Shown here one piece after another: positions 24,646 to 33,888 of a stretch of DNA of 35,144 bases. Within the stretch, counting starts at the first letter, position 1. Each line of letters begins with the position of its first letter. Made by a program: the position numbers and the translations under genes. Source of the DNA: Sulfitobacter litoralis (lineage in GTDB: Bacteria; Pseudomonadota; Alphaproteobacteria; Rhodobacterales; Rhodobacteraceae). Where the stretch lies: the NCBI RefSeq assembly GCF_900103185.1, contig NZ_FNJD01000029.1:1-35144 (forward strand), given 5' to 3'. Below the pieces are notes generated by a model. It saw only the letters and a program-made list of their open reading frames with translations, was not told the origin of the DNA and made no database searches.

Positions 24646-26649
24646 CTATGCCGATTTGACGCGATTGTCCTTGAAAGCCAGCAATCTCAAGGCATTGGCA
24701 ACAACAACCAGTGTTGATCCTTCGTGGACCAAAACAGCCGGTCCGATCCCCAAACCAAACAACGTCGCCGGAATGAGCAGTGCAACAACGCCAAGACTGA
24801 ACCACAGGTTCAGGCGGATGATACGGCTGGTCTTGCGACTTAGGCCCACGGCAAACGGCAAGGTCTGTAGATCATCGGCCATCAGCGCGATATCGGCCGT
24901 TTCCAGCGCGACGTCCGACCCGGCGGCCCCCATCGCAATGCCCACCGTGGCATTGGCCATCGCGGGGGCGTCGTTCACGCCGTCGCCGACCATCGCCACG
25001 CCACCGTCCGCCTTGAGCGCTGCAATTTTGGTTACCTTATCCTCGGGCATCAGATCGCCGAACGCTGTGTCGAGACCGACCTCCTTGGCGACAGCATTCG
25101 CGACATTCTGGTTGTCACCAGAGATCATCATCATCCGCTTCAGTCCCAGATCACGCAGCGCGGCGATAACCGAACGCGCGTCTTCTCGGGGGGTATCCAT
25201 CAGGCCAATTGCGCCAAGATACCTGTCGCCGCTTCTGACGATCATCGTCGTGCGGCCATTTTGCGACATCGCCTCAACCGTGCCCCGCAAGTCGTCGGGC
25301 AAAGGCAAGCCTGCGACACTTTCAAACAGGGCGGTCTTGCCGATATGAACGACCTTGCTATCAACCTTCGCAGACACGCCCTGCCCGATGATATTGGCAA
25401 AATCCGAGGCTTCGGACGGCAAATCGCCGAGGCGGTCTTTGACATCTCTTACAACGGCCTGTGCCAGCGGGTGATCGCTCAGCATCTCGACGGCGGCACT
25501 GACCTGCAACAACTCTGTCTCGGTCGCATCGCCGTAAGGTGTGATTTCGACCAGATGCGGTTCGCCGATGGTCAGCGTGCCGGTCTTGTCAAAGGCAATC
25601 GCGTCCAGATGCCCCATGGCTTCCAGCGGCGCGCCACCTTTGATCAACACGCCGCCACGCGCGGCGCGGGCGACCCCCGATAGAACGGCACTGGGCGTCG
25701 CGATTGCCAAGGCACAGGGACTGGCCGCGACCAGAACGGCCATCGCACGGTAAAAGCTCTGGGCGGCGGTTTCGTCCAGAATTAGGAACGAAAAGCTGGT
25801 CACGAAGGCCAGCGCAATGACGCAGGGCACAAATATCTTTTCGAATTTCTTGGTAAAATTCTGCGTTGGTGACTGGCGTGTCTGTGCCTCGGCGACCAGT
25901 GTCACCACCCGCGCCAATGTCGATTCACCCGACAGTTTCGTGACCTGAACATCCAGGCTGCCGCTGCCGTTGAGAGACCCAGCAAAGACGCGGGTTTGCG
26001 GTGTCAGCTTGTCCAGATTGGCGGCGGCAAATTCGGGATCATCGACAGGCAGTTTGTCGACCGGCGCACTTTCGCCCGTAATCGGGGCCTGATTTACGGC
26101 ACTTGATCCCTTGACCACAAAGCCATCCGCCGGAAGACGTTCGTTGGAACGGACAACGACAATGTCACCCACCAGCAGGTTTTCGATCAAGACGGTTTCG
26201 GTTTTGTCTCCCCTGCGGACCAAAGCCTCGTCCGGTGTCAGGCCAGCCAAGGCCGCCACGGCGTTTCTGGCCCGGCCCATGGCGTAGTTTTCAAGGGCAT
26301 GACCAACGCTGAACAGAAACAGCAGGAAGGCCCCTTCGGCCCATTCCCCCAGAATGGCCGCACCCGACGCGGCCACCAGCATCAGAAAATCAATCTGGAA
26401 CTGACCCTTGGAAATTTTTTCAACGGCCTCGCGCAGGGTGAAATACCCACCGAAGAAGTAAGCCGCCAACAACAGGCCAAATCCGAATTGTTCGGACATT
26501 ATGCCGTATTTCGGTCCCAGCCACCCAAGCAGCAGGCAAATACCGCACAAGACGGCAAAGATGACTTCGGCGCGTCCACCGAGAATCCGGTTCAGAAAAC
26601 CGCCGTGCGCGTGGTTGTGACCATCGTCCGGTGTGTGATTTTCGGGCAT
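24646..26649 (-). CDS. P1B-4-type heavy-metal ATPase (CoaT-like)
   Basis: 667-residue metal-exporting P-type ATPase. In order: a short His-containing N-terminus (HNHAHGG) without a metal-binding domain, TM helices, the actuator with TGES, the SPC motif (310-312), DKTGT with the phosphorylated D354, the HP motif, GDGVNDAP, and the last helix with HEGST (H642). The SPC plus HEGST pair and the missing N-terminal domain define the P1B-4 group, which exports Co and, in some members, Zn, Fe or Cd. The start at ATG 26649 is supported by GAGGAA; the frame is open to 26709. It stands alone, with no adjacent regulator. It is complete, unlike the ATPase fragment at 17182-17850. Confidence 0.92.
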   Translation of the reverse strand: MPENHTPDDGHNHAHGGFLNRILGGRAEVIFAVLCGICLLLGWLGPKYGIMSEQFGFGLLLAAYFFGGYFTLREAVEKISKGQFQIDFLMLVAASGAAILGEWAEGAFLLFLFSVGHALENYAMGRARNAVAALAGLTPDEALVRRGDKTETVLIENLLVGDIVVVRSNERLPADGFVVKGSSAVNQAPITGESAPVDKLPVDDPEFAAANLDKLTPQTRVFAGSLNGSGSLDVQVTKLSGESTLARVVTLVAEAQTRQSPTQNFTKKFEKIFVPCVIALAFVTSFSFLILDETAAQSFYRAMAVLVAASPCALAIATPSAVLSGVARAARGGVLIKGGAPLEAMGHLDAIAFDKTGTLTIGEPHLVEITPYGDATETELLQVSAAVEMLSDHPLAQAVVRDVKDRLGDLPSEASDFANIIGQGVSAKVDSKVVHIGKTALFESVAGLPLPDDLRGTVEAMSQNGRTTMIVRSGDRYLGAIGLMDTPREDARSVIAALRDLGLKRMMMISGDNQNVANAVAKEVGLDTAFGDLMPEDKVTKIAALKADGGVAMVGDGVNDAPAMANATVGIAMGAAGSDVALETADIALMADDLQTLPFAVGLSRKTSRIIRLNLWFSLGVVALLIPATLFGLGIGPAVLVHEGSTLVVVANALRLLAFKDNRVKSA

Positions 26650-26871
26650 ATTCTCTTCCTCTACAGCGTTAAGATCGGCAACGACTTTCCGCACTCGAAC
26701 ATGCTTCACATCGGAGGCAAGTGCTGTCTTGGAAAGAAATGACTGATTACATGGTTAAATTTCGGCGTCGATAGATCAAGGACAATGTAAGGAGTTAGCA
26801 CGTCCAAGACGTTATGTATGAGGCAAAGACGGTCTAGCACCAACCTTTCGGGATGAGCTAATGGTACCGGC

Positions 26872-26889
26872 CAAAAACGGTCGTTTTTG
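26872..26889. repeat. Perfect 18-bp palindromic hairpin
   Basis: CAAAAACG-GT-CGTTTTTG, a perfect 8-2-8 hairpin in the gap between the ATPase and the second resolvase (26710-26953). It could be a terminator for the leftward resolvase or a recombination-related site. No gene is seen in that gap. Confidence 0.4.
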
Positions 26890-26953
26890 TCACGGTTTCT
26901 CAACCCATTAAAAATTGTGACTTTTCACGATAAATGGCACTGATATTTGCACG

Positions 26954-27535
26954 CTAATTGGCACTCTCTGTGCGTTGGAGGGTGCGGTAGATCGTCGGTC
27001 TGGAGACGGCGAAGACATCTGCGAGGTCACTGATTGAGTAGTCCCCGGTGTCGTACATGCGGCGCAGTTCGCGGTGCTGTTTCTCCGACAGCTTGGGTTT
27101 CTTGCCCCGCAGCTTGCCCTTGGCGCGGGCTATTTTCATGCCTTCGCGGGTGCGCATCCTTATGAGGTCGGACTCGAACTCGGCGAAGGTGGCGAGGATG
27201 TTGAAGAACATCTTTCCCATGGGATCGGTTGGATCATAGACCGAAGCGCCCAGGGCGAGGCGGATGCCGCGTTCCGCCAAGCCGTCTGCAATGGTGCGGG
27301 CATCGGGAGCAGACCGCGCCAGCCTATCCAGCTTGGTCACGACCAGAGTGTCGCCTTTTCGGACTGCGGCCAGGGCCTGATCGAGGCCCGGTCGGGCGCG
27401 CGTGCGGCCTGTCAGGCCGTGGTCAGTGTAGATGCGATCCGGGGCAACACCGAGGTCGATCAGGGCGTCCCGCTGTGCGGTCAGGTCCTGTTTGTCGGTG
27501 GAGCAGCGTGCATAGCCGATTTGGGTCGATGTCAT
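26954..27535 (-). CDS. Second serine recombinase (resolvase/invertase type)
   Basis: 193-residue small serine recombinase. The catalytic motif is YARCST (S12), followed by TKLDRLARS and a FAEFESDLIRMRTREG linker helix. A C-terminal helix-turn-helix reads YSISDLADVFAVSRPTIYRTL. It differs clearly from the Tn copies' resolvase and has no transposase partner here. It is either a remnant of another Tn3-like element or a plasmid multimer-resolution gene. Its upstream region carries a perfect palindrome, probably its own site, and transposon copy 2 begins 95 bases upstream of its start codon. No strong ribosome binding site precedes the ATG. Confidence 0.88.
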   Translation of the reverse strand: MTSTQIGYARCSTDKQDLTAQRDALIDLGVAPDRIYTDHGLTGRTRARPGLDQALAAVRKGDTLVVTKLDRLARSAPDARTIADGLAERGIRLALGASVYDPTDPMGKMFFNILATFAEFESDLIRMRTREGMKIARAKGKLRGKKPKLSEKQHRELRRMYDTGDYSISDLADVFAVSRPTIYRTLQRTESAN

Positions 27536-27578
27536 TAACTGATTGTACGTAAGAGCTACCTCTATTGCAAATCAATGC

Positions 27579-27596
27579 GTACCATTCTTATGGTAC
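27579..27596. promoter_or_regulatory. Probable res subsite of the second recombinase
   Basis: Perfect 7-4-7 inverted repeat GTACCAT-TCTT-ATGGTAC, 44-61 bases upstream of the recombinase start. Its position and symmetry fit a resolvase binding or crossover site, or an autoregulatory operator. Confidence 0.5.
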
Positions 27597-27685
27597 ATCA
27601 TGACATCAAAGAAACCTGATCCTGCTAATGGGGTCACTACATAAAAGTGTCATTTTTGTCCGGGCCGTGCGAACGAACGGAGAAC

Positions 27686-30661
27686 TTATGCGGCGTCCTG
27701 TATCTCGTGTTTCCGAAGTGGCCTGAGGCGATCTGAGCTGAGTGGTGGGTTCATGTTCCACAGGTAGTCCCCGGTCAATCCTACATGGGCCCAGCCAAGT
27801 GGTGCGATATGTTTGGTAATTTCGTTTGGGATGGCTACTCCGTTTTTCCTCAGATCAGTGATTGAGGCTTCCAGGTATTTGGTGTTCCACAGGATGATGG
27901 CGGCAACCAGGAAGTTGAGGCCCGACGCTTTGTGGATCTGATGCTCATAGCTGCGATCGCGCATTTCACCGAGTTGGTTGAAGAAGACCCCGCGCGCGAG
28001 GGCGTTTCGGGCTTCTCCTCTGGCTAGACTTGCGCTGGTTCTTTTTCGCAACTCAAGGCTGCGCATCCATTCCAGGGAAAAGAGGGTCCGCTCCAATCGC
28101 CCCAGTTCGCGCAAGGCAATTGCGAGTCCGTTTTGCCGGGGATATGCGGACAGGCTTTTAAGGATCGCAGAAGCAGTGGTAGTCCCGGCCTTGATGGAGG
28201 TCGCCAGCCTGAGGATTTCAGGCCAGTTGTCGACAATGTGACCTGCTTTGATGGTGCCGCCGATGAAGGGTGTCATGATGGCCGGGGGCTTCATTCCGGG
28301 CAGGAGATACAATTTGCGATCCTTGAAGTTTCGCAAGCGTGGCGCGAAGCGGAACCCCAGGAGATAGCACAGGGCAAAGACATGATCCGTCGCGCCGCCA
28401 GTGTCCACGTGATGCTCTTCGATTGCGACGCCTGATTGGTGGCGAAGCAGACCATCCAAAACGAAAGGCGCTTCGCTTTCGGTGGCGGTGATGACCGTCG
28501 AGTGGAACGGACTGAACTGATCTGAGATGTGGGTGTAAAATTTGAGACCTGGGGTGCGTCCGTACTTTGCGTTGATATCTGCAGAGGCCTCACCGCGGCC
28601 ACCGGCCCGGAAGAACTGCCCATCTGAGGATGATGTCACGCCGTCCCCCCAGAGTTTGGCCAGAGGGAGCTCGCGTTGCATGTCGATCAGACAAGCCAAA
28701 GCGTCAGAATAGGTCTCCTCGCGCAAATGCCAATCATGAGCCCACGCGATTTGCCGGGCAGACAGATTGTGGGTTGCCGCGGCCATGCGGGATACACTCA
28801 GATTGACCCCATCGGCAAGGACAGCGGCAAACAGCGCCTTTTGATCTGTCGCCGGTTTGCCCGAGCGATAATGGGTGAAGCACTCCGCAAATCCGGTCCA
28901 GGCGTTCACTTCTGTCAGCAGGTCGGGGATCTTGATTTGTGGCAATTGCCCATAAGCCAGTCGGCTCATGGCCGTGGCGGCGTCGGGTGTTTCATCTTTG
29001 ACCGGGGTGATGCTCAGGGTGCCACCCTGAATGGCGGCATCCGGCAGCGTCCCCGCTTCGGCACGGGCCGCGACAATGGCCATGGCCTCCTCGATCTGCT
29101 GTTGCCGTTCTGAAAGATAGGTTTCTGCATCCGCCGCGGCGGCGATCGGCAACGACTCCTCGGTACGCAAGATCTCGAAGGTGGCTTTGGGGATGAGCCG
29201 ATCGTCGAAGTTGCGTCGCTGCCGGCTTCCTGCGACCCAGACATCCCCTGCCCGAAGACGATCACGCAATTCGAAGTAGACGCAGAGCTCGTATGCGCGC
29301 CGGTTGACCTCCCCGGGCGCCGGAAAGACAAATGGGCGCCAAACCTTCCGGATGAACCCGGTTGGCGGGTTGTCGGGCAGGCTGCGCTTGTTCGCCTCAT
29401 ACATAACGCGCAAAAGATCTATCGCGCGCAGAAGGCTGGCAGCGCTGGCCGCACCTTTGAAGCTAAAACCCCTTAATATCATGGGCGCAAACTGGCGGGC
29501 GGTCTGATATTTTCCGATGAGTTCAGTATATTTGTCGGGCTTTCCGTCTCCGAGGGCGGTTTCAATTGCGGATGTCGCACTCTCGATCTCGTCCCAATTG
29601 GCCGTGTCCAATATTCCGTTGAGATCACCGGTCTGCAGGCGGGCAGTCAGAGCCTCACGGCAAAATGCTTTGAGTGACTGTAAAGGGCGGATGATGTCCA
29701 TCAGGAGCCTGGACGCTTTGTCGGAACTTTGTTGTTCCGCCTTTCGAAAGCTTCGGCCCAGCAATTTGTCGAACATATCCAGTGCAAGATCGGTAAGCTG
29801 TTCTTCCAGCCGCAGGCAGGCGGCCGACAAAACTGCCAGCAACCGAGGCAAGGCCATACGCCGCAGATTTTGCACCGTGATCCGCAAGCCTTCGCCTGCC
29901 AATCTGTCGAGCGCTGATGTCGAGATATTCTGACGCAAACTGTTGGGCAGGCCGATCGCCCGAACCACCTTCAGGCGATCCAGAACAGCCTTGATGGATT
30001 TGGAGGACGCTGATTTGGGTGCTGCTTTCAGCCAGCTCAGCGTCGACACCTCGCCCGATTCAGGTGGCGCAATCAATGCACGCAGGGCGTCGGGGTGATC
30101 CGGATACAGATCTCGGGTCCGAGCGGAAATCCTGACATTTTCCGCGCGCCGGATCGCATGCCTGACAATCAGTTCAACGGTACGGCGCGCCGGGATCAGG
30201 ATACGTCGCCGCCTCAGTTCTTCAATCAACGAAATTGCCAAAGGCTCGGCCCGCGGGTCTTCTCCGGCAGATGGTGTCAGCCAATGAACAAACTCCCGCA
30301 CAAGGGGTTTTGTGAACGCCTTGTATCCAAACCGAGCTATAATTTGCGCGATATGTTCGCGTCGTGTCTGCGGGCGCTGATCATAGACCGCGAGATCGGA
30401 GGCGCTGGCATCAACCTGATCTGCAAGAAAGGCCAGCATCACGTCGTTGGCCTGTTCTCCAACATTACGAACCCGCCCGGGATGGCGTAGATAAGCCAAT
30501 GATACGGCATAGCCCAGACGCGCAGCAGCTGTTCGCTTTCTGGCGACAACCTCGATCTCATCCGGGGTGAGCGTGCAATACATCGCGACTTCTCGATCCT
30601 TCGAGGGTGGTGCCATCAGCCGAGACCAAAAACTTGCCGTCAATATTTGTCGCCGTGCCAT
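27686..30661 (-). CDS. tnpA: Tn3-family transposase TnpA, copy 2
   Basis: Protein identical to the transposase at 766-3741: 991 residues, DDE residues D680, D753 and E883. It uses the ATG at 30661 with the same AGAGGG ribosome binding site. Two intact copies mean either could move both elements, or the whole bracketed segment, if the outer ends are used together. Confidence 0.95.
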   Translation of the reverse strand: MARRQILTASFWSRLMAPPSKDREVAMYCTLTPDEIEVVARKRTAAARLGYAVSLAYLRHPGRVRNVGEQANDVMLAFLADQVDASASDLAVYDQRPQTRREHIAQIIARFGYKAFTKPLVREFVHWLTPSAGEDPRAEPLAISLIEELRRRRILIPARRTVELIVRHAIRRAENVRISARTRDLYPDHPDALRALIAPPESGEVSTLSWLKAAPKSASSKSIKAVLDRLKVVRAIGLPNSLRQNISTSALDRLAGEGLRITVQNLRRMALPRLLAVLSAACLRLEEQLTDLALDMFDKLLGRSFRKAEQQSSDKASRLLMDIIRPLQSLKAFCREALTARLQTGDLNGILDTANWDEIESATSAIETALGDGKPDKYTELIGKYQTARQFAPMILRGFSFKGAASAASLLRAIDLLRVMYEANKRSLPDNPPTGFIRKVWRPFVFPAPGEVNRRAYELCVYFELRDRLRAGDVWVAGSRQRRNFDDRLIPKATFEILRTEESLPIAAAADAETYLSERQQQIEEAMAIVAARAEAGTLPDAAIQGGTLSITPVKDETPDAATAMSRLAYGQLPQIKIPDLLTEVNAWTGFAECFTHYRSGKPATDQKALFAAVLADGVNLSVSRMAAATHNLSARQIAWAHDWHLREETYSDALACLIDMQRELPLAKLWGDGVTSSSDGQFFRAGGRGEASADINAKYGRTPGLKFYTHISDQFSPFHSTVITATESEAPFVLDGLLRHQSGVAIEEHHVDTGGATDHVFALCYLLGFRFAPRLRNFKDRKLYLLPGMKPPAIMTPFIGGTIKAGHIVDNWPEILRLATSIKAGTTTASAILKSLSAYPRQNGLAIALRELGRLERTLFSLEWMRSLELRKRTSASLARGEARNALARGVFFNQLGEMRDRSYEHQIHKASGLNFLVAAIILWNTKYLEASITDLRKNGVAIPNEITKHIAPLGWAHVGLTGDYLWNMNPPLSSDRLRPLRKHEIQDAA

Positions 30662-30765
30662 AAAATACCCTCTTTTGTCCCAAGTCCGTGAAACGCTCGT
30701 TAGGCGGAACGACCCGTTCCGTCCGCCAATATGGCTTGACAACGGGAAGTCGGACAAGTTGATTT

Positions 30766-31356
30766 ATGGACAGGAAAACGGACAAGGCTATCTTCATGGC
30801 TCTGATTGGATATGCGCGGATCTCGACCACTGAGCAAAAGCTGGAACCGCAGGTGGATGCGCTCAAAGCTGCGGGCTGCGAAACTGTGTTTGAAGATGTC
30901 ATCTCCGGCGCCAAAGCCGAACGCCCTGGCCTGAATAATGCCCTGGCCTTTCTGCGCAAGGGCGACACGCTTTTGGTCTGGAAACTCGACCGTCTGGGCC
31001 GCTCCATGAAGCACCTGGTGGAAACAGTGACAGACCTCGGCGACCGCGGTGTTGGCTTCAAATCCCTGACCGAAGGCGTGGACACAACAACTACCGGCGG
31101 CACTTTGGTGTTCCATCTGTTCGGTGCGCTTGCCGAGTTTGAGCGTGACCTCATTGTCGAGCGCACGCAGGCCGGATTGAAGGCTGCTGCAACGCGCGGC
31201 AGAAAAGGAGGGCGCAAGCCTGTCGTCACGCTCAAGAAGCTGGAGCAAGCCAAAGCCCATATCAGCGATGGATTGACCGTCCGAGAGGCCGCAGCGCGCC
31301 TCAAAATCAGCAAAACAAGCCTCTACAATGCCCTCAGAGGTCAGAAACCCGACTGA
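30766..31356 (+). CDS. tnpR: Tn3-family serine resolvase, copy 2
   Basis: Protein identical to the resolvase at 71-631; the same alternative starts apply (30766, or preferably 30796). Between inverted copies, recombination at the two res sites would be expected to invert rather than delete the intervening 24 kb. Resolvases of this type normally act on direct repeats, so homologous recombination is the likelier route to inversion. Confidence 0.9.
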   Translation: MDRKTDKAIFMALIGYARISTTEQKLEPQVDALKAAGCETVFEDVISGAKAERPGLNNALAFLRKGDTLLVWKLDRLGRSMKHLVETVTDLGDRGVGFKSLTEGVDTTTTGGTLVFHLFGALAEFERDLIVERTQAGLKAAATRGRKGGRKPVVTLKKLEQAKAHISDGLTVREAAARLKISKTSLYNALRGQKPD

Positions 31357-31531
31357 AACCGCGAATGTTCCCGTAAAGTTCGCACGAGCCGGACGATAAC
31401 GTCACTTTTATGCAGTGACCCCAATTCACAGCAGCTTGCCTCGTTCGAGCTGCGAAGGGTGAATGCTCTTTCAAAGTTTAACTGACTATGCTACTCCCTC
31501 TGGGCAATATTGACTTGCCAAACTGGATATT

Positions 31532-31864
31532 ATGATTCATGCGGGTAACGCTTTTCTGGCTTTTCTGCTGGCGTTGACAATTACGTTGTCGTCGTTGTTG
31601 ACGCATGGAGCAGGTGATGCGCACGCTGGCTTAGCGGCCAGTGAAACGGCTAACGTTCACGCGATCTCAATGTGCGGCTCGCCAAGCAATATGAGCGATG
31701 GCTGGGATGGTTGCGATGGAATGGCAGGACACTGCCTGATTGCCTCCTGTGAGACCTACAGTCTGTCGCAACCCTCGCCGATCCGGATTGATATCAGCCA
31801 CCCGGCGCTGCAGGCCAAATCCTACAGGATTTTCGCTACGATCGAGATCCCGCCGCCACGATAA
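31532..31864 (+). CDS. Small exported Cys/Met/His protein upstream of copA
   Basis: 110 residues with an N-terminal hydrophobic signal (about 5-27, ending HGAGDAHA). The mature part contains clustered potential copper ligands, MCGSP, MSDGWDGCDGMAGHC and SCETY, and ends in EIPPPR. I do not recognise a named family; small leader-type proteins of this composition are common just before copA. It starts about 110 bases outside transposon copy 2 and precedes the copper oxidase by about 165 bases in the same direction. The intervening 31865-32029 shows no gene. Confidence 0.65.
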   Translation: MIHAGNAFLAFLLALTITLSSLLTHGAGDAHAGLAASETANVHAISMCGSPSNMSDGWDGCDGMAGHCLIASCETYSLSQPSPIRIDISHPALQAKSYRIFATIEIPPPR

Positions 31865-32029
31865 CGCCAGAGCCTAATGTCACGCCGCCCGCTGGGGAGG
31901 GGTTCCTTTAGATTTGTCGTCTCGATATAATGCATAGACCGTCTCTCGCGTCTTTTCACATAAGCAAGCAAACAATGCGCCGCGTGCTCGCGCGTCGCTC
32001 TCATCTGTATATTTTTGAAAGGAATGGAA

Positions 32030-33859
32030 ATGAATTCCATTGCCATGTTCCGCGCGGCCCTTCTGGGGTTGGCGGTAACCACTCTGGGCGGGTTCAGCGC
32101 CACTGCCGGAACCTATGACATCAGTGTCGACAACATCCGCATCGACACCGGTGACTTCAAGAAAAAGGGCGTCGGCTATAATAATAGCCAAATTCCGACC
32201 GTTCTGCGCTTCAAAGAGGGTGAAAACGTCACCCTGAACGTCAAAAACAACCTACGCGAGTCGACGTCGATCCACTGGCACGGACTGATCCTGCCGTTCC
32301 GCCAAGACGGTGTGCCCGGTATCAGCTTTAACGGCATCAAGCCGGGCACGACCTTCACCTACAACTTCCCGATCAAGCAGGCGGGCACATATTGGTTCCA
32401 CAGCCACTCCGGCTTTCAAGAGCCTGATGGTGCCTATGGAGCGATCGTGATCGAGCCAAAAGGCCACGATCCTGTTCATGCCGATCGCGACTATGTCGTG
32501 CAGTTGACCGATAAGCACCCCCACAGCGGCAACAAGATCTTCCGAAACGTGAAACGCTCGGCCGACTATTATAACCGCTCCCAACGCACGCTCGATGATC
32601 TTGTTAACGACGCTCGGGCAGACGGGCTGAAAGCGACCCTCAAAGACCGCAAGATGTGGGGCAAAATGCGGATGACCCCGACTGACGTTGAGGACATCCA
32701 AGGCTTTACCGCCCTGATTAACGGGCAGAGCACCAAACAAAACTGGACCGGCCTGTTCAAAGCAGGCGAGAAAGTGCGCCTGCGGCTGATCAACTCTTCA
32801 GCAATGACGTACTTCGATGTGCGGGTACCGGGCCTGAAGATGACTGTCGTGCAAGCGGACGGCAACAACGTGAAACCTGTCGTCGTTGACGAGCTGCGCA
32901 TCGCTGTCGCAGAGACCTACGACGTGATCGTCGAGCCGCGTAAGAACATGCCCTATTCGGTGATCGCTGAATCGATGGGCCGTACGGGACTGGTGCGGGG
33001 CACCCTTACACCGCAGGCCGGACTTGTCGGCGGTGTCCCTCATTTGCGCCCGCAACCGCTTCTTACCATGGCTGATATGTCAGGCATGATGGGTGGTATG
33101 GGCATGGACATGGATGGCATGAGCATGGGGAACATGGACATGGGCGGTATGAAAATGAACCTTACCGATACCGGCATGAACGACATGGCCGGAATGGAAA
33201 TGCCGAAAACTGATGCCGATCCACACGCAGGGCATGACATGGGAAACATGGATATGGGCGATATGAAGATGCCCAATAAGGAGGCCGATGCTCACGCGGG
33301 GCACAACATGAAGAACATGGATATGGGCGGCAAGAAAATGTCCAAGAAATCCATGGCAGGCATGAACGACATGAACGGCAAGACCGAGTTCTATGCACCT
33401 GGAAGCGGGTTGACGCCCCATGCAGCAAATGGCGGCAAATTCCTGTCCTATAACGACTTGAAAGCAAGCCAACCACTGTTCCGGGATCGCAAGGCGACGC
33501 GCACCATTGAACTGCGTTTGACCGGTAACATGGAGCGTTATATCTGGTCGATCAACGGCGTCAAAATGGAAGACGCCGACCCGATCGTACTGAACTATGG
33601 CGAGCGTGTACGCTTTAAGTTCGTGAACGAGACGATGATGGCCCACCCGATGCACCTGCACGGCATGTGGTCTTTGCTTGATACCGGCAAGGGAAAATGG
33701 GACCCCATCAAGCACACGGTCAACATCAATCCCGGCACCACGGTCTATACCGAAACCGAAGTTGACGCCTCGGGCCAGTGGGCCTTCCACTGCCACCTGT
33801 CCTACCACGCCGAAGCGGGCATGTTCCGCAAAGTCGTCGTTGTTGGTGGTCCGGCATGA
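32030..33859 (+). CDS. copA: CopA-type periplasmic multicopper oxidase
   Basis: 609-residue copper-resistance multicopper oxidase. ATG 32030 is preceded by AAGGA and opens a signal peptide ending near SATAG. The copper-binding motifs are complete: HWHG (H82, H84), HSH (H124, H126), HPMHLHG (from H539) and HCHLSYHAEAGM (from H587, with C588 of the type-1 site). Between residues about 344 and 454 lies a Met/His-rich segment with many MGNMDMGG and HAGH repeats, which should bind Cu(I). It oxidises and sequesters copper in the periplasm. copB follows closely, so the two are an operon. Confidence 0.95.
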   Translation: MNSIAMFRAALLGLAVTTLGGFSATAGTYDISVDNIRIDTGDFKKKGVGYNNSQIPTVLRFKEGENVTLNVKNNLRESTSIHWHGLILPFRQDGVPGISFNGIKPGTTFTYNFPIKQAGTYWFHSHSGFQEPDGAYGAIVIEPKGHDPVHADRDYVVQLTDKHPHSGNKIFRNVKRSADYYNRSQRTLDDLVNDARADGLKATLKDRKMWGKMRMTPTDVEDIQGFTALINGQSTKQNWTGLFKAGEKVRLRLINSSAMTYFDVRVPGLKMTVVQADGNNVKPVVVDELRIAVAETYDVIVEPRKNMPYSVIAESMGRTGLVRGTLTPQAGLVGGVPHLRPQPLLTMADMSGMMGGMGMDMDGMSMGNMDMGGMKMNLTDTGMNDMAGMEMPKTDADPHAGHDMGNMDMGDMKMPNKEADAHAGHNMKNMDMGGKKMSKKSMAGMNDMNGKTEFYAPGSGLTPHAANGGKFLSYNDLKASQPLFRDRKATRTIELRLTGNMERYIWSINGVKMEDADPIVLNYGERVRFKFVNETMMAHPMHLHGMWSLLDTGKGKWDPIKHTVNINPGTTVYTETEVDASGQWAFHCHLSYHAEAGMFRKVVVVGGPA

Positions 33860-33888
33860 GCTCTCATACAAATCTAAAAGGTACTCAG

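Larger units (their letters stand above)
27630..31422 (-). mobile_element. Tn3-family transposon, copy 2 (inverted)
   Basis: Same 3793-bp element as 5-3797 in opposite orientation. Every predicted protein and spacing is identical, so the copies behave as one long inverted repeat. The ends are GGGGTCACT at 27630 and the complementary AGTGACCCC at 31414-31422. Flanks are CTAAT on the left and AATTC on the right, with no 5-bp duplication. The outer resolvase-side flanks of both copies share AATT. Confidence 0.93.

Noticed and set aside
3798..27629. Simple target-site duplications or a single inversion event explaining the Tn3 copies
   Set aside because: The 5-bp flanks match neither within each copy nor in the reverse-complement pairing expected for intramolecular transposition or recombination between two duplicated insertions.
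31423..31531. CueR-type promoter in front of the copper unit
   Set aside because: TTGACT and a downstream TATGAT exist but are only 15 bp apart, overlap the start codon and lack a convincing dyad.
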